Assembly (NCBI RefSeq): GCF_004217145.1
Contig: NZ_SHKR01000011.1
Location: 1,302,001-1,366,000, forward strand
Length of the DNA: 64,000 nucleotides
Direction: 5' to 3'
From: Kribbella rubisoli
GTDB lineage: Bacteria; Actinomycetota; Actinomycetes; Propionibacteriales; Kribbellaceae
Position 1 is the first letter of the stretch. Each line of letters begins with the position of its first letter. The position numbers and the translations under genes are program-made. This document shows positions 17,048 through 25,647 of this stretch, in pieces. Under the pieces are notes generated by a model that did no database searches, was not told the DNA's origin, and was given only the letters and a program-made list of their open reading frames with translations.

Positions 17048-19195
17048 CTATCTGAGGGCGATCAGCCCGTCGTCGCCGCTGACCAGGACCAGGTTCCCGG
17101 CGGCGACCACGCCGTACCCGCAGGAGACGGACCGGTCGAGGTCGTGGTACGCGACGACGCCCTCGGTGACCGTCGCCAGCCGGCAGAGCCCGCCGTTGTA
17201 CGGACCCATCGCGACCACCACGCCGGCCGCTGTCACGGCGTACCGCTGATCGAACCGGAACTTCACCGAGGCCGTCGACACCACCTGCCCGCTGCCGGCG
17301 TCGACGATGCGTACGACGGTGTCGGTCAACTTCTGCGCCTCGCTCGGACAGCTGATCAGTACGACGCGGTTGCCGGACGCCTCGGTCTTGAGCGGGCACG
17401 CCCACTCGTTCGGGATCTCCGAGCGCCACTTGATCTCGCCCGAGCGCGGGTCGACTCCCACCAGCGTTTCCGCTTGGACGCCGACGACCAGGCCGCCGGC
17501 CGCCGTCAAGTCAGTCAATGAGCCGTTCTGGGTCCACAGCTTCTTGCCGTTCTTCAGGTCGAGACCAACCAACTGGTCCGCGTCGCTCCCGCAGCTGTGG
17601 TCGAGCTGCGTGACGACTATGTCGGCGGTGGCGGTCGCGTTGATGCCGGTGCAGCGGCCGGGTTCGTAGGTCCAGCGGTTCGAGCCGTCGATATTCGTGC
17701 CGTACAGCTTGTCGGAGCCTTTGCTCACCGACTTTCCGGTGACGAGCGGGTCGGTGTTGTCGATGTCGTAGTCGCGGGTGCCCAGCGGCCAGACGGCTTT
17801 GCGTTTGCCCGTGTCGGCGTCCAGCACGACGTACCCGAGGTCGTCGTACGACGCGAGCACCTGCTGGCCGCCGTTCAATGCATAGAGATGCGGTACGTCG
17901 TCGGTGTCGGCGCGGGTGTAGCGCCAACGCGACTGGCCGGTTGCCGGGTCGAGCATCTCGATGAAGCCGCGTGCGCGGGCGACCGCGATCCCATGGGCGG
18001 TCGCGACGAGGTTCTGCAGGTTGCCCGGGCCGGCCCACAGCGATCCGCCGGCGAGGGTCGAGCGAACGTCGACATCGGCGGGCCGGTTCTGGCTTTCGAG
18101 GTACTCGTTCGCGCTGACCAGGTAGGCGCGCTGCGCTGGGTCGATGACCAGGAGGACGGCGAGGACCACGACGACGACTGCGCCGAGACCTGCGAGCACC
18201 TGGCCGCGATTCCTGCTGTCGTTGCGGGTGAACCTGGTGGCGGCAAAGGCCGCCGTACCGGCCAAGATCAGCATGATCGACACGACCATCAGCATCGGGA
18301 CCCGCTCGCCGACCCCCGAGGCGCCGTTGGTCTCGGGGGTTGTCAGCCATACGACCACCACTCCGATGACGCCGACCACGGCCGGGGCGGCTGCCGTGAT
18401 GCGGGCGTTGCGGCGTACGGCGCTGTAGACCACGGCAACGGTGACGAGCGCGGCGAGCATGAGGATGACCGCGGGCCAGGCCGAGTCGCCGTCGTACTCC
18501 GGGTTCCGCCAGGGCGCCCGCACGGCGGCCACTCCTGCGACGAACGCTACGAATGCCGACAACCCGGCCGTCACCGCCAGCGCGGCCCGCTGCCAACCGC
18601 GCCACGGGTGCGGTGTCAGGCCGTCGAGGGTGGCGAGCTCTTCGGTGAGATTGGCGCGGGCCGCGGCCTCGTACCGGTCGTAGGCGAGCTGCGTGTGATA
18701 GATCCGGTCGGCCGCGAGCAAGGCCTCAACCTGCGGACGCCGGCTTTGTACGTCGTACCGGCTGTCGCGTCGTACTTCGGACGCATGGGTCGGGTAGCGC
18801 GGATCGGCGTACACGGCCTGAACCGCGTCGAGCAGCACGCGGCCGTTGGCATCTGTCTCGGTGACGTCCAGGGTGCCGGTCAGCTTGATCAGCCGGGCGA
18901 TCTCGGCGACGCGCACCGGGCTCACGTCGTACTTCGGCAGCAGCTGCTCGGCCAACCGGGCCGACGCCTCGGCATCGTCCGTCCTCCCCTTGGCATGCTC
19001 GGCCCGATGGAACCAGGCCGCCAATCGGACCGCCGCCGGATCCGTACACAGCTGCGTCAACGCATCAAGTGCCGTCAGCACGCCGACGAGATACCGCTCC
19101 CGGTAGGCGACCCGCTTTCCGCCGTACCGCTTGATCACCTCGTCCCTCAATGCCTCCGGCAACGACCCGTCCCACAACTCCCGAAGCCCAGCCAC
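17048..19195 (-). CDS. degenerate HD domain, membrane helices and PQQ-like beta-propeller fusion
   Basis: About 715 residues. The N-terminal 190 residues follow the predicted HD phosphohydrolase family, but its metal ligands are gone: the usual YHTLxH reads YRERYL and the HD pair reads HR (AAWFHRAEH). Five or six hydrophobic helices follow (AVTAGLSAFVAFVAGVAAV to VLAGLGAVVVVVLAVLLVI). The last 330 residues are a PQQ-type propeller with repeated blades (IEMLDPATGQSRWRY, VVLDADTGKRKAVW, LVGLDLKNGKKLWTQ, LVGVDPRSGEIKWRS). A sensory or scaffold role at the membrane is inferred. I chose GTG 19195 because a longer frame to 19321 would overlap the upstream gene. Confidence 0.75.
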   Translation of the reverse strand: MAGLRELWDGSLPEALRDEVIKRYGGKRVAYRERYLVGVLTALDALTQLCTDPAAVRLAAWFHRAEHAKGRTDDAEASARLAEQLLPKYDVSPVRVAEIARLIKLTGTLDVTETDANGRVLLDAVQAVYADPRYPTHASEVRRDSRYDVQSRRPQVEALLAADRIYHTQLAYDRYEAAARANLTEELATLDGLTPHPWRGWQRAALAVTAGLSAFVAFVAGVAAVRAPWRNPEYDGDSAWPAVILMLAALVTVAVVYSAVRRNARITAAAPAVVGVIGVVVVWLTTPETNGASGVGERVPMLMVVSIMLILAGTAAFAATRFTRNDSRNRGQVLAGLGAVVVVVLAVLLVIDPAQRAYLVSANEYLESQNRPADVDVRSTLAGGSLWAGPGNLQNLVATAHGIAVARARGFIEMLDPATGQSRWRYTRADTDDVPHLYALNGGQQVLASYDDLGYVVLDADTGKRKAVWPLGTRDYDIDNTDPLVTGKSVSKGSDKLYGTNIDGSNRWTYEPGRCTGINATATADIVVTQLDHSCGSDADQLVGLDLKNGKKLWTQNGSLTDLTAAGGLVVGVQAETLVGVDPRSGEIKWRSEIPNEWACPLKTEASGNRVVLISCPSEAQKLTDTVVRIVDAGSGQVVSTASVKFRFDQRYAVTAAGVVVAMGPYNGGLCRLATVTEGVVAYHDLDRSVSCGYGVVAAGNLVLVSGDDGLIALR

Positions 19196-19248
19196 CCACA
19201 GATCCTGGCAGACACCCAGGATCAGGCTGTACGTCGGAGCGGGCCCGA

Positions 19249-19602
19249 CTACTTGCGCTGAGGCTTGAAGCGGCGGACCTCCTGCGGCCAGCCGCAGCCC
19301 TCGGCGACCTTGGCGGCCCACATCTTGGCGGTCTCGTCATCGGGCACGTCGACCAGCGCGAATCCGCCCAGGTACTCCTTGGACTCGAGGTACGGCCCAT
19401 CGGTGATCAGCACCTCGCCGCTCGTCGGGTCGGCGCTGAAGAGCGGGACGTCATCCTCTTCCAGCCCACCGGCAAAGACGTACACGCCGGCCGTCTTCAT
19501 GTCCTCCACAACCGCTCTGGCGAGCGGCCCGCGCCCGGCGAACCACTCCTCGCTGTGGTCGCCCACCCACTGCTGGTTGAAGTAGATGAGGTACTCAGGC
19601 AT
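19249..19602 (-). CDS. YCII/DGPF-domain protein
   Basis: A 117-residue protein starting MPEYLIYFNQQW. It carries the family signature ITDGPYLESKEYLGGFALVDVPDDETAKMWAA and an ERG-like VEDMKTAGVYVFAGGL segment. These small dimeric proteins often accompany ECF42-type sigma factors; here none is adjacent, and a second DGPF protein lies near 39 kb beside one. AAGGAG precedes ATG 19602 by 7 nt, which rules out the longer frame to 19662. It is followed by the HD-propeller gene on the same strand after a 53-bp gap. Confidence 0.88.
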   Translation of the reverse strand: MPEYLIYFNQQWVGDHSEEWFAGRGPLARAVVEDMKTAGVYVFAGGLEEDDVPLFSADPTSGEVLITDGPYLESKEYLGGFALVDVPDDETAKMWAAKVAEGCGWPQEVRRFKPQRK

Positions 19603-19721
19603 GCCCTGCTCCTTAGCTAGAGCGGACCCCACGTCCGCCTCCACCCACGCTACGAACGCCATCCCCCAATTCCGACAACCGACCCCGAATTTCGCCGAAT
19701 CAGGCCCGTTACGATCTCGAC

Positions 19722-20108
19722 ATGGCCCACTACCTCTTCAACCTCACGAAGACGGCCCCGGGCCAGTCCCTCCCGGACCAGGCCGCAGCCTTCCTGCGCT
19801 CCACCAGGTGGCCCATCGACCCCACCGAGCCGCACGCCCAGGCCCTCACGTCCGGCGACCAGGTCCTCATCTACCTGGGCCCGCCCGACCGCGTCTTCAT
19901 AGCCCACGCCGAACTAGCCTCCCCGTGGACCGACGCCACCCACGACGTACTCCTGACTCACATCGAGCACTGGACCCCACCCGTCCCGATGGAAACCGTC
20001 CTGGCCGCGATCCCCCCGACCGAGAACGCCCAAGCCGACTTCCCCAGAGCGGTAGTCCGCATCACCTGCACCGAATACGAATCCGCCCTGTCCGCAGCTA
20101 CAAACTGA
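19722..20108 (+). CDS. small EVE/PUA-like domain protein, putative
   Basis: A 128-residue protein with MAHYLFNLTK at the start and SGDQVLIYLGPPDRVFIAHAELAS in the middle, which follows the EVE-domain (PUA superfamily) pattern of a first strand and then G-D-x-V-x-x-Y before a hydrophobic barrel. EVE domains bind modified bases and are common in restriction and anti-phage contexts, but this gene is isolated. The ATG lies 6 nt after TACGAT (19710-19715), so the transcript is probably leaderless. It overlaps the convergent yggT-like gene by 11 bp. Confidence 0.5.
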   Translation: MAHYLFNLTKTAPGQSLPDQAAAFLRSTRWPIDPTEPHAQALTSGDQVLIYLGPPDRVFIAHAELASPWTDATHDVLLTHIEHWTPPVPMETVLAAIPPTENAQADFPRAVVRITCTEYESALSAATN

Positions 20109-20376
20109 ACGCAATCCCCCGCAGAATCAGCGCCGCCACGAACACCGCCGTAAACGCAAGATCAAACGCCATCCCCCCAGCCCGCACCGGCCGCAACCGC
20201 CGCCGCACCGGCGCAATCACCGGCTCGGTCCAAGCATGCGTAACCCCCCGAACCCGCCCCACCCACGCCGCCCCGTTACCGGCGAACACTCCCGTCCAGT
20301 CCAACACCATCCGGACGATCAGCAGCAAGATAAATGCCGACAGGATGTACCCAACCAGGGCACCAATGAGGCTCAT
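20098..20376 (-). CDS. YggT-family membrane protein
   Basis: A 92-residue integral membrane protein with two hydrophobic stretches, LIGALVGYILSAFILLLIVRMVLDW and GGMAFDLAFTAVFVAALILRGIAF, joined by the family loop GVTHAWTEPVIAPVRRRLRPV. YggT proteins are linked to osmotic tolerance and, in Gram-positives, to division genes; the precise role is unsettled. AGGAG lies 8 nt before ATG 20376, better than the upstream GTG 20385. No division gene is adjacent, unlike in many relatives. Confidence 0.85.
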   Translation of the reverse strand: MSLIGALVGYILSAFILLLIVRMVLDWTGVFAGNGAAWVGRVRGVTHAWTEPVIAPVRRRLRPVRAGGMAFDLAFTAVFVAALILRGIAFSL

Positions 20377-20475
20377 AACCCACACTCCTCCACCACGACC
20401 AACCCGGCCGTCTTACCAGTATCAACGGCCCCCACCCGTCGAAATGCCCCCAACCCCATCTTCTTAGCCGACTAT

Positions 20476-20762
20476 CAGCCGCCGAGCGAAGCGAACGCGC
20501 AGGCAACCGACCACCCACTCCAAGCAGGTGACCTAACTACCCAACCCAGCCACAGCCGCCGAGCGAAGCGAAGGCCCCGCCCCAGCGGTGACCTAACTAC
20601 CCAACCCAGCCACAGCCGCCGAGCGAAGCGAAGGCGCCGACAGCCGACCAACCCGCCCCAAGCAGGTGACCTAGCGACCCAACCCGACCCAAGCCGCCGA
20701 GCGAAGCGAAGGCGCAGGGGGTGCGGGTGGCGGAGCCCCCGCGGCGCGGCGAGCGAAGCGAA
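20476..20762. repeat. imperfect direct repeats with GAGCGAAGCGAA core
   Basis: The gene-free stretch 20377-20831 is dominated by this array. The 19-nt core AGCCGCCGAGCGAAGCGAA recurs at 20477-20495, 20554-20572, 20614-20632 and 20692-20710, with a shorter copy GGCGAGCGAAGCGAA at 20748-20762. Two units, 20527-20575 and 20587-20635, are identical over 49 bp; a third (about 20664-20713) is diverged. Spacing is 52-78 bp, so it is neither a CRISPR nor a regular satellite. It lies between tRNA-Tyr and the yggT-like gene. Confidence 0.85.
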
Positions 20763-20831
20763 GCCGCACAAATGACGAGGGCGAGGCGGTCAGCGCAGGA
20801 ACTGCGCGACACACCTCGCCCATCGCACTCG

Positions 20832-20914
20832 TGGCGGGTGCAGGGTTCGAACCTGCGTAGGCATAAGCCGACAGATTTACAGTCTGCTCCCTTTGGCCGC
20901 TCGGGCAACCCGCC
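20832..20914 (-). tRNA. tRNA-Tyr (anticodon GUA)
   Basis: Read on the minus strand from 20914, the acceptor stem GGCGGGT pairs with ACCCGCC, with A as discriminator at 20832. The anticodon loop CTGTAAA gives GUA. The T-arm contains GGTTCGAACC. The long extra arm makes it a class II tRNA, as expected for bacterial tRNA-Tyr. No CCA is encoded. It is 83 nt long. Confidence 0.96.
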
Positions 20915-20996
20915 AGGGTGCTGCCGGTTCGTGAACCGGCGTGGGAGACGATACAACAGGTAGTGGCCCTGACAGCAAATCGGAAAGGATGTGCCC

Positions 20997-21488
20997 ATGG
21001 CTTCGGAGTCCTCCTTCGACATCGTGAACAAGGTGGACCGTCAGGAGGTGGACAACGCCGTGAACCAGGCGGCGAAGGAGATCAGCCAGCGGTTCGACTT
21101 CAAGAACGTGGACGCCGGGATCAAGTGGTCCGGCGAGGCGATCGACATGCAGGCGAACACCGAGGAGCGGGTGAGCGCCGTGCTGGACGTGTTCAAGGAC
21201 AAGCTGGTCAAGCGGCAGATCTCGCTCAAGGGGCTGGAGGCCGACGAGCCGAAGCTGTCCGGGAAGATCTACAAGATCAACGCGACGATCGACGCCGGGA
21301 TCACGCAGGAGAACGCGAAGAAGCTGTCCAAGCTGATCCGCGACGAGGGCCCGAAGGGCGTCAAGGCGCAGATCCAGGGTGAGGAGCTCCGCGTCTCCAG
21401 CAAGAGCCGCGACGACCTGCAGGCCGTGCAGGCCCTGATCAAGGGCCAGGACCTGGACTTCGCCGTCCAGTTCGTCAACTACCGCTGA
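20997..21488 (+). CDS. yajQ: YajQ-family nucleotide-binding protein
   Basis: A 163-residue protein matching the YajQ family end to end: [20 protein letters not shown], [45 protein letters not shown], and a C-terminal [11 protein letters not shown]. Relatives bind c-di-GMP or nucleic acids and have two ferredoxin-like folds. ATG 20997 has a GGAAAGGA sequence 7 nt upstream. It is transcribed away from tRNA-Tyr. The role in this organism is unknown. Confidence 0.95.
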   Translation: MASESSFDIVNKVDRQEVDNAVNQAAKEISQRFDFKNVDAGIKWSGEAIDMQANTEERVSAVLDVFKDKLVKRQISLKGLEADEPKLSGKIYKINATIDAGITQENAKKLSKLIRDEGPKGVKAQIQGEELRVSSKSRDDLQAVQALIKGQDLDFAVQFVNYR

Positions 21489-21543
21489 CCCGCCAAGGCC
21501 GCCACGTCCGGTAATCGGGTCGCACCCGAGTCGGTTGCCGGGC

Positions 21544-22494
21544 ATGCTGGCGGGCGTGGGTGAGACGTTGTTGCGGAAGTGGTTGCTGGCGGACTTCGGG
21601 CTCGAGGTGGTGGAGCTCACACCGGTGGCGTACGGCGCTGACATCGCCGCGCAGGTGTGGAAGGCCGGTACGGCGACCAACACGTACGCCGTGAAGTGGA
21701 GCGCCGCCGGGACGAACACGGGCCATCAGGTGGCGGCGTTCCTGGCGGACAGCGGGCTGCCCGGCGTACCGGAGCTGATCCGGACCACGGAGGGCGGGCT
21801 GTGGTCCGTCCATGCGAAGAAGCGGCTGACGATCACGCCGTGGATCGACGGCGTACGGGCGGCTCAGTCGGGGCTGACGGACGAGCAGTGGTCGGAGTAC
21901 GGCGCGCTCATCCGGCGGGTGCATGACTCGGAGCCGCCGCATCGCCTGCGGGATGCGCTGCCGAAGCACAGCCACATCGACGCCCGGACGCCGGCGATCG
22001 CGGAGGAGGTCGGCGAGCGCCTCGAGACGCCCGAGGGGGAGGTCGAGGAGGAGCTGGCCGCGGTGTGGAAGCAGTTCGCGTACGTCATCGCGGACCTCAA
22101 GAACAACCGCCCGCCGGCGCCGGAAGGCCCGCGGGTGATCTGCCACGGCGACCCGCACCTCGGCAACGTCCTCGTCGACGCCAGTCTCCACCTGATCGAC
22201 TGGGACGACGTCATCTACGCACCTCGCGAGCAGGACCTGATGTTCATGCTCGGCGGCATGGGCGACGTCGGTCCGACCACGTCCAGCCAACTCGAGGCAT
22301 TCCTCAAGGGCTATGGTCCGCACCAGATCGACCAGGACGCGGTCCATTACTACCGCCACGTCAGAGCCTTCGAAGACGTCATCGGCTGGGCCCACCAGGC
22401 CATCACCGGCCCCGACGAGTCCTATGCGCTGGCCGTGGTCAAGGGCATCCTCAACCACGGCCTGGCAGCTTTGGCGGTCAGTGCCGAGCACTGA
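21544..22494 (+). CDS. aminoglycoside phosphotransferase (APH)-family kinase-like protein
   Basis: A 316-residue protein kinase-like fold. TYAVKWS carries the ATP-binding Lys, VICHGDPHLGNVLVD is the Brenner catalytic loop (His-Gly-Asp...Asn), and LIDWDDVIYAPREQDLMFML is the metal-binding DFG-equivalent region. Such APH proteins phosphorylate small molecules (homoserine, choline, antibiotics); the substrate cannot be told. TTG 21535 and GTG 21556 are alternative starts. It overlaps the convergent haloperoxidase gene by 17 bp. Confidence 0.88.
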   Translation: MLAGVGETLLRKWLLADFGLEVVELTPVAYGADIAAQVWKAGTATNTYAVKWSAAGTNTGHQVAAFLADSGLPGVPELIRTTEGGLWSVHAKKRLTITPWIDGVRAAQSGLTDEQWSEYGALIRRVHDSEPPHRLRDALPKHSHIDARTPAIAEEVGERLETPEGEVEEELAAVWKQFAYVIADLKNNRPPAPEGPRVICHGDPHLGNVLVDASLHLIDWDDVIYAPREQDLMFMLGGMGDVGPTTSSQLEAFLKGYGPHQIDQDAVHYYRHVRAFEDVIGWAHQAITGPDESYALAVVKGILNHGLAALAVSAEH

Positions 22495-23725
22495 TCCAGC
22501 CAGCGACCTGAGTGCCCAGTACGTCGCCATCCACCATCGAGTGACGGAAGTGCAGCCCCGAGACGATCCGGGCCTCCCGTACGTCGCTCCGTACGGCGGA
22601 CAGGTCCGGGTACACACGCGTCGTACCGGTGACCAGGCTGGACATCACCAGACGCACATGTGATGTGTGGAAGAACGCCTGCAGCGCCCCAGCCGCTCCA
22701 GCCGTGAAGCAGGCGTGGCCGGACGGGTACTCCGGGTGGTTCACGTTCAGCAGCGACTGCCAGCTCGGATCAGCCTGCGTCCGCGGGTTGCCGTCGGTGT
22801 CGGCTCGCTGCACAGCATGCACCGGCCGCCAGGACACATAGTGGAACTTGGCATCCCAGCACGCGATCACCGAGTCACCAGCCGACACATGCGCCAGTGC
22901 GAGCATCTGCGCCGCACCGGACAAAGACAGGTGCCGGTCAGCCGCCAACTGCACCAGCGCCCGACTCCACTGCTGTGCAGTCTGCTCCGACCAGAACCGC
23001 GCCGTCTCGGTCTGCTGAGCAGTCCGCGTCGTACTGTCCGCCCGCCCAAGCGAAGCGACCTCAGCCACGTCCCGTGCGTACCGCTTGCTGGTCAGCGCAT
23101 CCGGCCCGTCCGGACGGAACTGCGCCCGATACCGCAGCGCCAGCGGACGAACCTGCGTCAGCACGATGTCCACCGGTGGCGTTGGCAGCGTCGGCTCCCA
23201 CACACCCGGCCCCGGCGTCCTCTGCACGTACGGCACGATGTTCCCAAGCCCATCCCCCGCACGCCACGCCAGCACTGCGGCCGCCACCGACCGCCCCAGA
23301 GCCACGCCGCGGTCCTTCGCGCGCCCGGCAGGCACACCGGCCAGATAGTCGGCGTACGTCGCGTCCAGCCCAGCAGCATTAGGCACGCGAGCCCGCAGTA
23401 CGTCGTACGCCGCCGTGGCAACCGCCGCCGCAGGAGACGCCCCACGATCCGGCCGTACGGCGAACTTGAACGGCCGGCCGTATCCGAGCCCGGCCACGGC
23501 ATCCGCGATCGCGATGTGCACGATCCCGAGCAGCACCTCCGAACTGGCCGGCGGACGACCGGCCACGATCGCCTGCGTCGCATACCGGCTCCAATAAAGC
23601 ACCGGCGCAGCACCAGCCGAACTCACCCCGGCCGAGCTGGCCGGGGCCGGTGGCGACAATCCCGCCCCAGCCAGAACCAAAGCTCCACTGACCAGCAACG
23701 CGACACGGCGAGGCAGCAGCTTCAT
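22478..23725 (-). CDS. secreted vanadium-dependent haloperoxidase / PAP2-type phosphatase
   Basis: A 415-residue protein with a signal peptide (MKLLPRRVALLVSGALVLAG). The vanadate/phosphate-binding residues of the family appear in order: K293 and R300 in KFHYVSWRP, S335-G336-H337 in YPSGHACF, and R386 with H392 in REARIVSGLHFRHSMVDGD. This is the haloperoxidase/PAP2 active site complete. Whether it halogenates or only dephosphorylates cannot be decided from motifs. Its ATG overlaps the stop of the upstream small membrane protein (ATGA), so both are exported products of one operon. Confidence 0.9.
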   Translation of the reverse strand: MKLLPRRVALLVSGALVLAGAGLSPPAPASSAGVSSAGAAPVLYWSRYATQAIVAGRPPASSEVLLGIVHIAIADAVAGLGYGRPFKFAVRPDRGASPAAAVATAAYDVLRARVPNAAGLDATYADYLAGVPAGRAKDRGVALGRSVAAAVLAWRAGDGLGNIVPYVQRTPGPGVWEPTLPTPPVDIVLTQVRPLALRYRAQFRPDGPDALTSKRYARDVAEVASLGRADSTTRTAQQTETARFWSEQTAQQWSRALVQLAADRHLSLSGAAQMLALAHVSAGDSVIACWDAKFHYVSWRPVHAVQRADTDGNPRTQADPSWQSLLNVNHPEYPSGHACFTAGAAGALQAFFHTSHVRLVMSSLVTGTTRVYPDLSAVRSDVREARIVSGLHFRHSMVDGDVLGTQVAGWISARH

Positions 23726-24012
23726 GAGATCCCCTGCGCGTGCATATGGGGCCGGTGCAGGACGATCGCGGTCAGGATCGACGCGATCACGGCCGCACAC
23801 AGCATCAGGCCGATCACCTGCAGTGTCGACGGCCCGACAGTGTGAACGATCGACGGCGCGACATTCGACGGCGGGGCACTCGCGGGCACAGCAGCAGGGA
23901 CTGAATGCCCCGAAGGATCACGCGGCTGCATCGCGAACGCCGTACCGGACAAGGCCACCCCGGACAGCACCAGCGTGCCGAACATCGCGGCAAGACGAGT
24001 CAGTAGTTTCAT
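23722..24012 (-). CDS. small membrane or secreted protein coupled to the haloperoxidase
   Basis: A 96-residue protein with an N-terminal signal (MKLLTRLAAMFGTLVLSGVALSGTAFA, cleavage after AFA plausible), a Pro/Ala/Ser-rich linker, and a C-terminal membrane helix TLQVIGLMLCAAVIASILTAIVL ending in His-rich HRPHMHAQG. No family is recognised. It is translationally coupled to the haloperoxidase. The His/Met tail could bind metal, which is speculation. It is divergent from the LuxR gene. Confidence 0.7.
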   Translation of the reverse strand: MKLLTRLAAMFGTLVLSGVALSGTAFAMQPRDPSGHSVPAAVPASAPPSNVAPSIVHTVGPSTLQVIGLMLCAAVIASILTAIVLHRPHMHAQGIS

Positions 24013-24153
24013 GGTCGTTCCTTCCCGAGAACGAGCGGCGCAGTACCGCCCTCATCCACCGTTGCCGCGAGCAGACCCGGCGGGCCATACGCAGTTCGGC
24101 GTATTGCCCCGTGACGGATCGGGCCTAGGCTGAATTCCAGGGGGAGAGCAGCC

Positions 24154-24906
24154 ATGGAACAGTTGACGGTCACCGAACGCGATCTGCGCAGGATGCTCGA
24201 CGTCGTCGATCACCAGCGGTGGGGCGGCGCCGGGCAGGAGTTCCCGCGGGAGGTACTCCGCGCGCTCCGCGAGCTGATCCCGGCCGACGACATCACGTTC
24301 CAGGTGAGCCGGCCGCACGATCGCGTCTTCATCGGCCTGGAGGAGCTGAGCACCCTGCCTCCGGAGGACGAAGAGGACGGCTGGGACGACCTGTTCTGGA
24401 AGTTGTACTGGCGGCACAAGACCTGTAGCCGGCCCCAGCGAACCGGTGACCACGAGAGCGTCTGGATGCTGTCCGACTACCTGTCCGTGCGTCAACTGGT
24501 GAACAGCGAAGAGGGCCTGTGGGATCGGATGCACGGGGTCCGCAGCGAGATCGCAGTGCCGTTCCCGGAGCACGACGGCGAGGACCGCCGGATGCTCCTG
24601 TTCCGGACCGACGGACCTGGTTTCTCGGAGCGTGAGCGGTTGATGCTTCAGCTGCTCCGGCCGCACCTGGTCGAGATCCGCCGCGACCTGGAGCGCCGCC
24701 GCGCAGGCATCCCCGATCTGACCAGCCGCCAGTGGGAGCTGCTACGCCTGGTCGCGGCGGGGCACAGCAACACCCAGATCGCCCGCCGGCTGTTCGTTGC
24801 CGAGGGCACCGTTCGCAAGCATCTGGAGAACATCTACGAGCGCCTCGGCGTGAACAGCCGCACCGCCGCCGTCGCTACGGCGTTCCCGGTCGCCGACACC
24901 GCTTAG
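24154..24906 (+). CDS. LuxR-family transcriptional regulator
   Basis: A 250-residue single-domain-plus-HTH regulator. The C-terminus PDLTSRQWELLRLVAAGHSNTQIARRLFVAEGTVRKHLENIYERLGVNSRTAAV is a complete LuxR/GerE helix-turn-helix. The N-terminal 180 residues are GAF-like with no receiver Asp, so it is not a classic response regulator. GGGGGAG precedes ATG 24154 by 7 nt, with TAGGCT (about 24127) as a possible -10. It faces the haloperoxidase operon across 141 bp, which makes that operon a candidate target. Confidence 0.9.
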   Translation: MEQLTVTERDLRRMLDVVDHQRWGGAGQEFPREVLRALRELIPADDITFQVSRPHDRVFIGLEELSTLPPEDEEDGWDDLFWKLYWRHKTCSRPQRTGDHESVWMLSDYLSVRQLVNSEEGLWDRMHGVRSEIAVPFPEHDGEDRRMLLFRTDGPGFSERERLMLQLLRPHLVEIRRDLERRRAGIPDLTSRQWELLRLVAAGHSNTQIARRLFVAEGTVRKHLENIYERLGVNSRTAAVATAFPVADTA

Positions 24907-25637
24907 GCGTGGCGGAGCCAGATGTTGGGTTCGACGTACGTGCCGAGGTCGGCGTCGCGATCGACATCGAGCGTCGTCAGGCCGGCAGGGATCGTGTAGG
25001 TGCCGGTGGACGGGAACTGCATCCCAGTCCACTTCTCCCATTCGGACACGCTGCCGGTCATGGTTTGCGATGCGGGTGCCGGAGCCAGAAGAGTCGCGCC
25101 GAGGCGGACATGCGTGCGGAGCCAGGGGTCCAGAGGTAGACCGTCGGAGCGGGTCCAGGTCATGAAGGTTTCGATCGGGGTCAGCGGATAGCTTGACTTC
25201 AGCGTCGGGCGGACCGGCGCGATCACCTGCGGCAGTCCATTGGCGACTGCGCGGTCGCGGACGGCGGTGATGACCCGGCCCGCGTGGCCCTGGCCCTGCT
25301 CGTCGGAGCGTACGGCGGCCGCCATCAGCACGAAGGTGTTCGGTACGACGCCTTCCTCGTACGACGTCACCGACCGCGCCAGCGAATCCGTGAACCCGCC
25401 GGGTAGATCCGCGACCGTCCCGTCCCACGCGATCGGCACTCCCCAGCACCCCGCGATCAGCCGCTCGTCCGACGACACGAGATAGAACTCCCACTGCGGG
25501 AAGTACTGCAGGCGCCGATCCCGGTACGGCTTCACGCCCTCGTCGTGGAAGATGAACTCCGGCCACTCCTCGAGGAAGCGCTGCTCGGCCTCTTCGTCGT
25601 ACTGCGGACCGTCGGCGGCCGGGATCAGCTCATACAT
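24903..25637 (-). CDS. GNAT-like acetyltransferase
   Basis: A 244-residue protein. The central VLMAAAVRSDEQGQGHAGRVITAVRDRAVANG segment has the GNAT motif A pattern (hydrophobic strand, then Q-G-x-G-H-A for the acetyl-CoA pyrophosphate). The flanks are unusually long and include a C-terminal region with WEKWTGMQFPSTGTYTIPAGL. The acceptor is unknown. ATG 25637 opens the natural MYELIPAADG; longer frames run into the AraC gene. It is 10 nt downstream of the AraC stop, so probably co-transcribed. Confidence 0.72.
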   Translation of the reverse strand: MYELIPAADGPQYDEEAEQRFLEEWPEFIFHDEGVKPYRDRRLQYFPQWEFYLVSSDERLIAGCWGVPIAWDGTVADLPGGFTDSLARSVTSYEEGVVPNTFVLMAAAVRSDEQGQGHAGRVITAVRDRAVANGLPQVIAPVRPTLKSSYPLTPIETFMTWTRSDGLPLDPWLRTHVRLGATLLAPAPASQTMTGSVSEWEKWTGMQFPSTGTYTIPAGLTTLDVDRDADLGTYVEPNIWLRHA

Positions 25638-25647
25638 GCCTGGAACG

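Noticed and set aside
20476..20762. CRISPR array
   Set aside because: The copies are at 52-78 bp spacing, the sequences between them are partly shared, and no cas gene is in the window.
20475..20771. Minus-strand open frame with repeated LRFARRLWLGWVVRSP
   Set aside because: It is only a translation of the direct-repeat field; no ribosome binding site, and its repeats follow DNA copies with irregular spacing.
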